Part shown: in pieces, positions 52,164-59,419 of the stretch
How the letters are laid out: each line of letters opens with the position of its first letter
Position numbering within the stretch: the first letter of the stretch is position 1
Assembly (NCBI GenBank): GCA_026709935.1
Contig: JAPOSC010000048.1
Span: 62,001-126,000, forward strand
Direction: 5' to 3'
Length of the DNA stretch: 64,000 bases
From: Thiotrichales bacterium
Lineage (GTDB): Bacteria > Pseudomonadota > Gammaproteobacteria > HK1
Notes under the pieces: model-generated
The model's database searches: none
Told to the model about the DNA's origin: nothing
Seen by the model: only the letters and a program-made list of their open reading frames with translations
Program-made: the position numbers and the translations under genes

Positions 52164-53366
52164 TCAACGTCCCCGGTCATGGGCATGGTCATGGTCGACG
52201 CAAGGCTCATGCCCGCCGCGGACCTTGCCCTGGGGCGGATCGAGCCCTTCGATCCGGCTTCCCTGGTCTGCGGCGTCGTCGCTGCGCACCGCCTCCAGAC
52301 GGGCCGGATCGAACGGTGCGAGATCGACGCTCGACGATGCGCCGTCGCAGAGCAGCTCGGCCATCGCGCGTCCGCTCGCCGGGGCGTTCAGCATGCCCCA
52401 GCAGTTGTGTCCGGTCGCCACGTAGGCGCCCGGGACATCGGGAACCGGGCCGAGCAACGGCATGGCGTCGGCGCAGATCGGCCGGTAGCAGGCCTGGGTG
52501 CGCAGAACGTCCGCGCCGTCGAGACGGCTCGACAGCGCAGCGCAGATGCGGGCGATCTCCCGGCACTTCACCTCGTCGACGCTGATATCCGAGGGATCGA
52601 TCGGCAGCGGATCGTCCGAAGACAGGCCGCAGGCCCACACCTCGCCGTCCGCCCGCACGACGATCTCCGGCGAAGTCCGTTCGCCCGACGCGTTCTCGTA
52701 CTCGACAAACAGCGCCTGTGCGGGCACCGGCACGCGGGGCGCGAGCACCACGCTGTAGCCCTTGAGTCCGGCCACCGGCGGAAGCGGCAGCCATTGCGTG
52801 GCGAGGATCGACCACGGACCCATCGCGATGACGACCGCGTCGGCGGCAATCTCCGTGCCGTCGACCCGCACCCCGCGCACCGCGCCGCCGAGGTCGCGGG
52901 CGATGCCGTCCACTGTGCCTCGCACCAGCCGTACGCCGCGCGCGCATGCGGCATCGACCAAGGCGCGGGTGAATCGCTCGGGATGGATGGTGGCGGTGGT
53001 GCGGGGGGAGCCGATGGCGGAGTGGACGGCGCAACGTCCGTCCAGCCACTCCGGCGACGCCGCTGCCCCATACCGCTCGAAGCCGCCTCGATCGCTCCCG
53101 GCGACGAGCAGGGTGTCGATGCGCCGGTATCCGTAGTCCGTATCGAGGGTACGGGCGAGTTCTGCGTGCAGGTCGAAGCTCGCCCGCGCCAGTTCGGCCT
53201 GCGGTTGGCCGTCGCACCAGTCGCGGGCGATGAACCCGCCGGACTTGCCCGAGGCTGCACCCGCAATGTCCGCCCGTTCCACGAGGGTCGCGGAAGCGCC
53301 GCGTTCACCGAGGAAGTACGCGATGGAAGCGCCGATGACGCCACCACCGCATATCACGATGTTCAT
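52164..53366 (-). CDS. FAD-dependent D-amino-acid/glycine-oxidase-type oxidoreductase
   Basis: 400 residues of the DAO/DadA family: FAD motif IVICGGGVIGASIAYFL, ADIAGAASGKSGGFIARDWC after it, VVIAMGPWS, and CYRPICADAMPLLGPVPDVPGAYVATGHNCWGMLNAPASG at the C-terminus (family-typical FAD-binding end). It should oxidise an amine or amino acid. The natural domain ends near SVDLAPFDPARLEAV; the last 30 or so residues come from the inverted 64-bp copy of the neighbouring gene. ATG 53366 overlaps the HD-gene stop by ATGA. Confidence 0.88.
   Translation of the reverse strand: MNIVICGGGVIGASIAYFLGERGASATLVERADIAGAASGKSGGFIARDWCDGQPQAELARASFDLHAELARTLDTDYGYRRIDTLLVAGSDRGGFERYGAAASPEWLDGRCAVHSAIGSPRTTATIHPERFTRALVDAACARGVRLVRGTVDGIARDLGGAVRGVRVDGTEIAADAVVIAMGPWSILATQWLPLPPVAGLKGYSVVLAPRVPVPAQALFVEYENASGERTSPEIVVRADGEVWACGLSSDDPLPIDPSDISVDEVKCREIARICAALSSRLDGADVLRTQACYRPICADAMPLLGPVPDVPGAYVATGHNCWGMLNAPASGRAMAELLCDGASSSVDLAPFDPARLEAVRSDDAADQGSRIEGLDPPQGKVRGGHEPCVDHDHAHDRGR
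52192..52255. repeat. 64-bp inverted repeat, copy B (in the oxidase 3' end)
   Basis: Inverted duplicate of 51751-51814 with one mismatch. Read on the minus strand it encodes part of the oxidase's C-terminal tail, in a frame unrelated to the original gene. Confidence 0.9.
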
Positions 53367-53965
53367 CCTTCGACCGGCCAGCCCTCCCGCGTGTGCGCGC
53401 CCCACGGGGGGCGGGCGAAGATGCGCTCGACCATCGGCCGGAAGTATTCGATGGGCCGGGTCTCGTAGGCGGGGTCGAACGCCATCTGGTCGTACTCGCC
53501 GGTGAAGCGCACGGTCATGTCGTACGCGGGGTGATCCCGGTAGCGGTCGCGTTCGTCCCGGTTCTTTCCGACCTTGTCCCAGAAGTAGTACCCCTGAAAG
53601 ATGCCGTGGTGCTTGAGCATCCAGTAGGTGTGGCGCGAGACGTAGGGACGCAGGATGTCGGCGCCGACATCCGCGTGGTTGTGCGGCGCGAGCGAATCTC
53701 CGATGTCGTGCAGCAGGCCCGCGACGATGATCTCCTCGCACTCTCCCGCATCCTCCGCCCGGGTCGCGGTCTGGAGCGAGTGCGCGTAGCGGTCGATCTG
53801 CCCACCCGGAAACGTGAAATGCAGCGATTCCATGAACGCGAGAAGCCGCTCCGGCGTCGCGGCCATGAACGGCGCCGCAAGCGCCCCCTGGAGCGCATAG
53901 TCCTCCACCGTGCCTTCGTCCATCCGCACGTAGCTCACCTTTCGCGGTTCCGCGACTTCGGTCAT
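53363..53965 (-). CDS. HD-domain protein (possible PhnZ-like diiron oxygenase)
   Basis: 200 residues. HD pair H86-D87 in VAGLLHDIGD, with further histidines H62 (RYAHSLQTATRAED), H97 and H119/H120 (YWMLKHHGIFQGYY), and EYDQMAFDPAYETRP near the end. The H-x-x-Q and K-H-H elements and the small size recall mixed-valence diiron oxygenases (PhnZ, TmpB) more than nucleotide phosphohydrolases, but this is inference. AAGGAGA precedes ATG 53965. It starts the unit with the oxidase and trypsin-fold genes. Confidence 0.75.
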   Translation of the reverse strand: MTEVAEPRKVSYVRMDEGTVEDYALQGALAAPFMAATPERLLAFMESLHFTFPGGQIDRYAHSLQTATRAEDAGECEEIIVAGLLHDIGDSLAPHNHADVGADILRPYVSRHTYWMLKHHGIFQGYYFWDKVGKNRDERDRYRDHPAYDMTVRFTGEYDQMAFDPAYETRPIEYFRPMVERIFARPPWGAHTREGWPVEG

Positions 53966-54187
53966 TGTCGATCTCCTTTGGTGTTCAAACGGGACACGTT
54001 TTCCTTCATGCACTGGTGGTCGTCAAACGAAACATGAGCGACTCCGGTTCGGCGGACTCAGCGTGTCGGCAAACGCCCTGACCGCTTGGACGCCAATGTA
54101 GCGTGACACGCCAAGTCCGAACACCGCAGGCGACCGCAGGCGACTGCGGTTGACGAAGCGCACATATCTGTTCGACGATGACCTGTC

Positions 54188-54391
54188 ATGAAGACGCGCC
54201 AGTTTCTCAGGAAACTCCGAGCGCAAGGCGCCACGGTGGACGTGGGCCGCGGCAAGGGCGGACACGTCTACGTGAGATACAGAGGCCGCAAGTCAATCGT
54301 CAAGATGCACGGCTCGAAGGATCTCGACAACCGCTACATCAGGCTGGTTTGTAGCCAGCTTGGTATCGATCCTGGAGATCTGCAGGAGTGA
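54188..54391 (+). CDS. hicA: HicA-family toxin
   Basis: 67 residues of the HicA mRNA-interferase fold: helix KTRQFLRKLRAQGATV, then the beta strands with catalytic H26 (GKGGHVYVRYRGRKSIV). It ends in DLDNRYIRLVCSQLGI, common in one HicA branch. It precedes the hicB-type gene with a 5-base gap to the chosen start, the usual toxin-first order. Confidence 0.85.
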   Translation: MKTRQFLRKLRAQGATVDVGRGKGGHVYVRYRGRKSIVKMHGSKDLDNRYIRLVCSQLGIDPGDLQE

Positions 54392-54396
54392 CTGGC

Positions 54397-54825
54397 ATGC
54401 AGTTCCGCTACCCTCTCGATCTGACCCGATCCGAAAGTCAGGTCATCGCACGGGTGATCGACGTGCCCGAAGCCATCACCTTCGGCGAGGATGCCGAACA
54501 CGCCATCCATGAAGCCGAAGACGCCCTCGCCGTTGCCCTCGGTGGCTATATCGCCGACCGCGAACGGATCCCGGCCCCGAGCGAATCGGGTCCAGGCCAG
54601 CCAGCCGTCACATTGTCGCCGCTCGTCACGGCCAAGGTTGCACTCCACAACGCAATGCTCGAACGCGACATGACGAAGGTCGCCCTGGCGCGCAAGCTCG
54701 GTGTCACCGAGACGACCGTACGCAGACTGCTCGACCTTGATCATCGCTCGCATATCGGTCAGGTCGAGCTGGCGCTGGAGCAGCTTGGATACCGCCTCGT
54801 GACCTCGGTGGCGAAGGTTGCCTGA
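54397..54825 (+). CDS. hicB: HicB-family antitoxin
   Basis: 142 residues. The N-terminal RNase-H-like HicB domain (RYPLDLTRSESQVIARVIDVPEAITFGEDAEHAIHEAEDAL) is followed by a helix-turn-helix region (KVALARKLGVTETTVRRLLDLDHRS). It neutralises HicA and represses the operon. I chose ATG 54397, eight bases after CAGGAG, over the GTG at 54388 that overlaps the hicA stop. Confidence 0.88.
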   Translation: MQFRYPLDLTRSESQVIARVIDVPEAITFGEDAEHAIHEAEDALAVALGGYIADRERIPAPSESGPGQPAVTLSPLVTAKVALHNAMLERDMTKVALARKLGVTETTVRRLLDLDHRSHIGQVELALEQLGYRLVTSVAKVA

Positions 54826-55005
54826 ACGCCCGCCGGGCGCAAGCCAACCCTTCAGGTCGTAGTCGGCGCAGCACGTTCAGAATGATGGTGGATTGTGATG
54901 CGAAACAGGCCGCCGCGCCGACGCCGAAGCACGCAGCCTCGGAGCGCCAACGGTAGCGTGACGTCGTGCGGGCTGTCCGCGCGCGCATGTTGGCGTCCGA
55001 TCGAT

Positions 55006-55098
55006 TCAGCGCACGCTCTCGAGTCCGCCCCCGCCGAGCCACGCGATCGTCCCGACGGCGCCGATAACCGCGGCGGCGACCCCCGCGTGAGCGCTCAT
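55006..55098 (-). CDS. 30-residue membrane micro-protein coupled to the SDR gene
   Basis: A 30-residue frame whose ATG (55096-55098) overlaps the SDR stop as ATGA. It encodes a single hydrophobic helix (AGVAAAVIGAVGTIAWLGG) with a short charged tail ending ESVR. There is no family to compare. The coupled start and membrane-helix composition argue that it is translated, though it is too short for certainty. Confidence 0.45.
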   Translation of the reverse strand: MSAHAGVAAAVIGAVGTIAWLGGGGLESVR

Positions 55099-55799
55099 AC
55101 GCTGCGGGTCAGGCCACCGTCGACCCGGAGGTTCTGGCCGGTGATGTAGCCGGCGCCGTCGCCGAGGAGGAACGCGGCGGTCTTCGCGATTTCCGCCATC
55201 GTGCCGATGCGGCGCATGGGCACCTTTGCGGACTTGTCCTCGCCGTGCGGGAGGCTGTCGATGAACCCGGGGAGAATGTTGTTCATGCGGATGTTGTCCG
55301 CGGCGTAGCGCTCCGCGTAGAGCTTGGTGAAGCTCCCGAGGCCGGCTCGCAGGGTGCTGGAGACGGGATAGTCGAGCGATGGCTCGAACGCCGAGAACGT
55401 CGAGATATTGACAATGGCGCCGCCGCCCTGCGCGCGCATCACCGGCGTGACCAGCCGTGCCATCCGCACCACGTTCAGCAGGGCCATGTCGAGCGACGCA
55501 TGCCAGGCCGCGTCGTCGAGGTCGAGCAGATCGCCCTTGGCGACGTGACCGGTGTTGTTGACCACCGCGTCGATGCGCGCGTGCCGTTCCAGCGTCGCGT
55601 TCACCAGCCGCTCCAGATCGGCGGGCTCGGTCACCGAGCCGGTCAACCCGAGACCGCCAAGCTCGTCCGCCAGGGTCTCCGCCGCGCCCGACGAAGAGAG
55701 GAGGGCGAGCGTGTAGCCTTGCGCGGCGAGTTCGCGGGCAATGGCCGCGCCCATGCCACGTCCGGCGGCAGTGACGATGGCGATTCGTTCGGATTGCAT
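55095..55799 (-). CDS. Short-chain dehydrogenase/reductase with altered YxxxK motif
   Basis: 234 residues. Cofactor motif TAAGRGMG at 10-17 and VNNTGHV at 80-86. The active-site part reads NISTFSAFEPSLDYPVSSTL: Y144 is present but position 148, normally the catalytic Lys, is Ser. The C-terminal GAGYITGQNLRVDGGLTRSV is typical of SDRs. It might be a specialised SDR branch with a different proton relay or a non-catalytic protein. It is followed by the overlapping micro-gene. Confidence 0.85.
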   Translation of the reverse strand: MQSERIAIVTAAGRGMGAAIARELAAQGYTLALLSSSGAAETLADELGGLGLTGSVTEPADLERLVNATLERHARIDAVVNNTGHVAKGDLLDLDDAAWHASLDMALLNVVRMARLVTPVMRAQGGGAIVNISTFSAFEPSLDYPVSSTLRAGLGSFTKLYAERYAADNIRMNNILPGFIDSLPHGEDKSAKVPMRRIGTMAEIAKTAAFLLGDGAGYITGQNLRVDGGLTRSV

Positions 55800-55899
55800 G
55801 GTCGATCTCCTTGCTCGATGGGGGATTCCGTGGCCGCCGCGACTTTAGCAGCATCCCTGCTATATTCGCGTTCCGTCACCTCCGATACGAACCCGTTCG

Positions 55900-56475
55900 A
55901 TGTCGTCACGCCTCGTCGCCTCCTGGCTCGCCATCTTCGCCGTTCCCCGGTCTGCGATTCTCGCAGCCGTCCTCGGACTCGCAGCCGTTGCGGGGTGCAG
56001 CGAGGAAGGCGCGCCGTCGCAGTCGGACGGCGCCGGGGCTCCCGCCACCGAAACCTCCGCCGGGGCGACGGAGGACGAGGTGTCTGGAGCGGAGGCGGGG
56101 GGTGGGACGGCGGGCGGTGGGACGACGGGTGGCAAGAGGGCCTCTGCCGTCACCCTCGCGGTCACCGCGGACAAGACCCACGCGGTGCAGCCGAACGACG
56201 AGATCCGCATCGAGGTGACGGTCGAAGGGTTCGTGCTCGACGCGGCGGCGATCGGCGGCGAGGCTCAGCCGGGCGCCGGTCACTATCACGTGTATCTTGG
56301 TGACCCGGACGGCGAGCCCCTGCTCGTCTCCGCCGAGACGAGCGCGGTGGTGAAGATTCCGGCCGACGTCACCGACGGCACCCACACGCTGCGAATCCAG
56401 CTCCGTCACCACGATCATTCGCCGCTCGATCCGCCGGTCGAAGCCGGGGTGCGGCTCATCATCTACCGGCTCTGA
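55900..56475 (+). CDS. Small His-rich lipoprotein (DUF4399-like)
   Basis: 191 residues. Hydrophobic N-terminus with lipobox AVAGC, a low-complexity Gly/Thr/Glu linker of about 60 residues, then a beta domain with AGHYHVYLGDPDGEPL, ADVTDGTHTLRIQLRHHDHS and a C-terminal VRLIIYRL, resembling DUF4399 (HHxH-type) domains. The clustered histidines suggest metal binding. It lies three bases before the kinase-like gene. Confidence 0.7.
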   Translation: MSSRLVASWLAIFAVPRSAILAAVLGLAAVAGCSEEGAPSQSDGAGAPATETSAGATEDEVSGAEAGGGTAGGGTTGGKRASAVTLAVTADKTHAVQPNDEIRIEVTVEGFVLDAAAIGGEAQPGAGHYHVYLGDPDGEPLLVSAETSAVVKIPADVTDGTHTLRIQLRHHDHSPLDPPVEAGVRLIIYRL

Positions 56476-56478
56476 ACC

Positions 56479-57354
56479 ATGACCAATCCGATGGAGCGCG
56501 CGGCCCGACTCCCGTGCTGGCGGGGCGAAGTCGCACCGCAGCCGCTCGGCGGCGGGATCTCCAACTTCAACTTCACCGTGGACGATGCCGGCGAGCGTTA
56601 CGTCGTGCGTATCGGCGAGGACGTTCCGGCGCACGGGGTGTATCGCACGAACGAACTGGCCGCGTCCCGAGCGGCGCACGCGGCCGGCGTGTCCCCGGAG
56701 GTCGTGCACGCGGAGTCCGGCGTGCTGGTGATCCGGTGGGTGGACGGGCGCACCCTGGAACCGGCGGATGTGCGCGATCCGGCCAACCTGGAGCGCATCC
56801 TGGACACCGTGCTCCGATGCCACTGCGAGATCCCCGCGCACTTCCGCGGCACCACGACCCCCGCCTTCTGGGTCTTCCAGGTGGTGCGCGCATACGCCCG
56901 CACGCTCCGCGAGGCCGGGAGCCGGATGACCGCCCAACTCGACGATTACCTCGCGCGGGCTCGGCGCCTCGAATCGCTGGTCGGTCCGGTGCGGATCGTG
57001 TTCGGCCACAACGATCTGCTCGCCGCGAACTTCATCGACGACGGGGATCGGATCTGGCTGATCGACTGGGAGTACGGGGGCTTCAACAGCCCGCTCTTCG
57101 ACCTCGGTGGCCTCGCCTCGAACAACGAGATGGACGCGGAGCAGGAGCGCCGGATGCTGGAGTGCTACTTCGGCGCCTCGCCCGACGCGCCGCTGCTCGC
57201 AAGCTACGCTGCGATGAAGTGCGCCTCGCTGCTGCGCGAGGCGATGTGGAGCATGGTCTCGGAACTTCACTCGGAGATCGATTTCGACTACGTCGCCTAT
57301 ACCGGGGAGAACCTGACGCGCTTCGAACGCGCGTGGGAGACGCTCGCGCGGTGA
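56479..57354 (+). CDS. Choline/ethanolamine-kinase-like (APH-fold) phosphotransferase
   Basis: 291 residues. N-terminal GGGISNFNFTVDDAGERYVVRIG, the catalytic (Brenner) motif FGHNDLLAANFI and the metal motif LIDWEYGGFNSPLFDLGGLAS are those of the LicA/choline-kinase family. It likely phosphorylates choline, ethanolamine or a similar amino alcohol for lipid or surface modification. The betaine-type transporter at the end of the window may provide related substrates; that link is inference. Confidence 0.87.
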   Translation: MTNPMERAARLPCWRGEVAPQPLGGGISNFNFTVDDAGERYVVRIGEDVPAHGVYRTNELAASRAAHAAGVSPEVVHAESGVLVIRWVDGRTLEPADVRDPANLERILDTVLRCHCEIPAHFRGTTTPAFWVFQVVRAYARTLREAGSRMTAQLDDYLARARRLESLVGPVRIVFGHNDLLAANFIDDGDRIWLIDWEYGGFNSPLFDLGGLASNNEMDAEQERRMLECYFGASPDAPLLASYAAMKCASLLREAMWSMVSELHSEIDFDYVAYTGENLTRFERAWETLAR

Positions 57355-57430
57355 ATCGGGGTCGTGCCCGGGGCTGATGGACCCGCCGGCCGGACGCGAT
57401 GGGCCGGATACAGGCGTGGGTGTCTCCAGT

Positions 57431-57447
57431 TGCACCAAATCGGTGCC
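57431..57447. promoter_or_regulatory. NtrC-binding site upstream of amtB
   Basis: TGCACCAAATCGGTGCC agrees with the NtrC consensus TGCACC-N5-GGTGCA except for the last base. It lies about 180 bases upstream of the sigma-54 promoter, a normal enhancer distance. Confidence 0.75.
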
Positions 57448-57611
57448 GTCAGAGGTTGGTGTCCCGAGATCGGGTAATGTCTTACTCTGACTCCTGAACT
57501 TTCGGGAAAGCCCGTGCATACAGGCCGGAGCCCCCGGGGCAGAATTTGAAAGTCAGGCACCCGCGATCGTATCTGCTTGATGTCCTGTGGTTCCCGTCCT
57601 CATTCGGGCGA

Positions 57612-57627
57612 TGGCACGGCCCGTGCA
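57612..57627 (+). promoter_or_regulatory. Sigma-54 promoter of amtB
   Basis: TGGCACG-GCCC-GTGCA: a perfect -24 element (GG at 57613-57614) and a -12 GC at 57625-57626, with the required 12-base offset. Transcription should start near 57638, giving a leader of some 65 bases to ATG 57703 or 255 to ATG 57895. Confidence 0.8.
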
Positions 57628-57810
57628 TCTCCCAGCCTCCGAACGAGTCCGTCACGCAGTCCGACGGCTTCGAACTCGTGAAACTCAGGAGGCGGCACTT
57701 CAATGACATACCACACGACGATGCACACTGCGTCGGGGCCCGCAGGTCGCGGTCCGGCGGTGACTGCGACGGCAAATGACAAGAATGATGATCAGGCGCG
57801 GGGGCAGCCG

Positions 57811-57828
57811 TTCCCGCGAAGGCGGGAA
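57811..57828. repeat. REP-like palindrome in the amtB leader
   Basis: TTCCCGC-GAAG-GCGGGAA forms a 7-bp stem followed by TCCAG, the widespread proteobacterial intergenic repeat type recognised by the translation 'WIPAFAG' on one strand. It lies between the likely ribosome-binding site at 57687 and the conserved part of amtB. Confidence 0.75.
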
Positions 57829-57894
57829 TCCAGTGGGTTACGGCCGGAACGGGGATCTGGTTCGGACCCGGGGGTGCGCCGCCGCTCGGGTTGG

Positions 57895-59178
57895 ATGTCC
57901 GCCGTGCGGCAGCTCGGCGCGGCGGGCGGGTTGCTCGCAACCCCCGCCCTCGCGTTCGCCGACGAGCTGAATGCCGGCGACACCGCATGGATGATCACCG
58001 CCACCGCGTTGGTCCTCCTCATGACCATTCCGGGCCTGTCGCTGTTCTACGCGGGGATGGTCCGCAGCAAGAACGTGCTGTCGGTCTTCATGCAGTGCTT
58101 CGCGATCACCGGCCTGATGAGCATCCTCTGGGCCGTCTACGCCTACAGCCTCGCGTTCGACGAGGGGAATGCGTTCATCGGCGGACTCTCGAAGATGTTC
58201 CTCTCCGGGGTCACGGTGGACTCGCTGAGCGGCACCATTCCGGAGACCGTGTTCATGACGTTCCAGATGACGTTCGCGGTCATCACCCCGGCGCTCATCG
58301 TGGGCGCGTTCGCGGAGCGGATGAAGTTCTCGGCCATGCTCGTGTTCATGGCGCTCTGGCTCACGCTCTGCTACGCGCCGGTGTGTCACTGGGTCTGGGG
58401 CGGCGGCTGGCTCGGCGCGTACGGCATCCTCGATTTCGCGGGCGGGACCGTGGTCCACATCAACGCCGGCATCGCGGGGCTCGCCGCCGCGCTGGTGCTC
58501 GGGCCGCGCAAGGGGTACCCCGCCACGCCGATGCCGCCGAACAACCTCGCGTACACCATCGTCGGCGCCGCCATGCTGTGGGTCGGCTGGTTCGGGTTCA
58601 ATGCGGGCTCGCAACTCGCCGCGGACGGCGTGGCGGGCATGGCGCTGGCGGTGACCCAGCTCGCCACCGCCGCGGCGGCGCTGGCGTGGATGCTCTGCGA
58701 GTGGATCCGCCACGGCAAGCCGAGCGTGCTCGGCATCGCCTCCGGCGCCATCGCCGGTCTGGTGGCCATCACCCCGGCCTCGGGGTCGGTGGGGCCGATG
58801 GGCGCGATCGTGATCGGAGCCGCTTCGGGCGTCGTGTGCTTCGTCGCCTCCACCGCGGTGAAGCGGGCGATGGGCTACGACGATTCCCTCGACGTGTTCG
58901 GCATCCACTGCGTGGGCGGCATCGTCGGCGCGCTGCTGACCGGCGTGTTCTGCGCGGTGTCGCTCGGCGGAGCCGGCTTCGGCGACGGCAACGAGTCGAT
59001 CGGCGGCCAGGTCGTCGCCCAGGCGATCGGCGTGGGGGCGACCATCGTCTACACCTTCGTCGTGAGCTTCGTGGTGCTGAAGATCCTCGATGCGGTGATG
59101 GGGCTGCGGGTCGACGCGGATCAGGAGGAGGAAGGGCTCGACCTTGCCCTGCACGACGAGCGCGGCTACATCCTGTGA
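57895..59178 (+). CDS. amtB: Ammonium transporter
   Basis: 427 residues: signal peptide (LGAAGGLLATPALAFA) then eleven membrane segments. Amt signatures are TIPGLSLFYAGMVRSKNVLS, GAYGILDFAGGTVVHINAG with the first pore His, and FGIHCVGGIVGALLTGVF with the second. Conducts ammonia/ammonium across the inner membrane, usually under GlnK control; no glnK is adjacent. ATG 57895 gives the normal N-terminus but has a weak ribosome-binding site. An in-frame ATG 57703, ten bases after AGGAGG, would add 64 residues that include the REP-like insertion. NtrC and sigma-54 sites upstream show nitrogen control. Confidence 0.93.
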   Translation: MSAVRQLGAAGGLLATPALAFADELNAGDTAWMITATALVLLMTIPGLSLFYAGMVRSKNVLSVFMQCFAITGLMSILWAVYAYSLAFDEGNAFIGGLSKMFLSGVTVDSLSGTIPETVFMTFQMTFAVITPALIVGAFAERMKFSAMLVFMALWLTLCYAPVCHWVWGGGWLGAYGILDFAGGTVVHINAGIAGLAAALVLGPRKGYPATPMPPNNLAYTIVGAAMLWVGWFGFNAGSQLAADGVAGMALAVTQLATAAAALAWMLCEWIRHGKPSVLGIASGAIAGLVAITPASGSVGPMGAIVIGAASGVVCFVASTAVKRAMGYDDSLDVFGIHCVGGIVGALLTGVFCAVSLGGAGFGDGNESIGGQVVAQAIGVGATIVYTFVVSFVVLKILDAVMGLRVDADQEEEGLDLALHDERGYIL

Positions 59179-59207
59179 CGAGCTCTGTGTCGGGCCTTGT
59201 GAATCAG

Positions 59208-59240
59208 AGCCTTGGGGGCCGCCGTGCCACCCCCAAGGCT
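59208..59240 (+). terminator. Strong hairpin after amtB
   Basis: AGCCTTGGGGG at 59208-59218 pairs perfectly with CCCCCAAGGCT at 59230-59240 (11-bp stem, 11-base loop), 29 bases after the stop. It is followed by GTCGTTGTCG, with only scattered T. Confidence 0.7.
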
Positions 59241-59310
59241 GTCGTTGTCGTCATGCTCCCGGAGATCAGGGACCGACCATCATCTCGCCTACCACGGGCG
59301 GGAGGCCCCG

Positions 59311-59419
59311 GCCCGGAAATTTCACCGATTCGCGAAGCGAGGGTGCGTAGATGGTCGTGTTCAACGCGGCGAAAGCAGTCAGACCCGTGCCCGCAGCCGT
59401 AAATCGGTGAATTTCCGGG
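59311..59419. repeat. Inverted pair of the dispersed repeat between amtB and the permease
   Basis: CCCGGAAATTTCACCGATT at 59312-59330 and its inverse AAATCGGTGAATTTCCGGG at 59401-59419 (one base shorter T run) flank about 70 bases. The right arm abuts the permease stop codon. The arms could form a long hairpin acting on both converging transcripts, or be the ends of a small mobile element. Confidence 0.75.
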
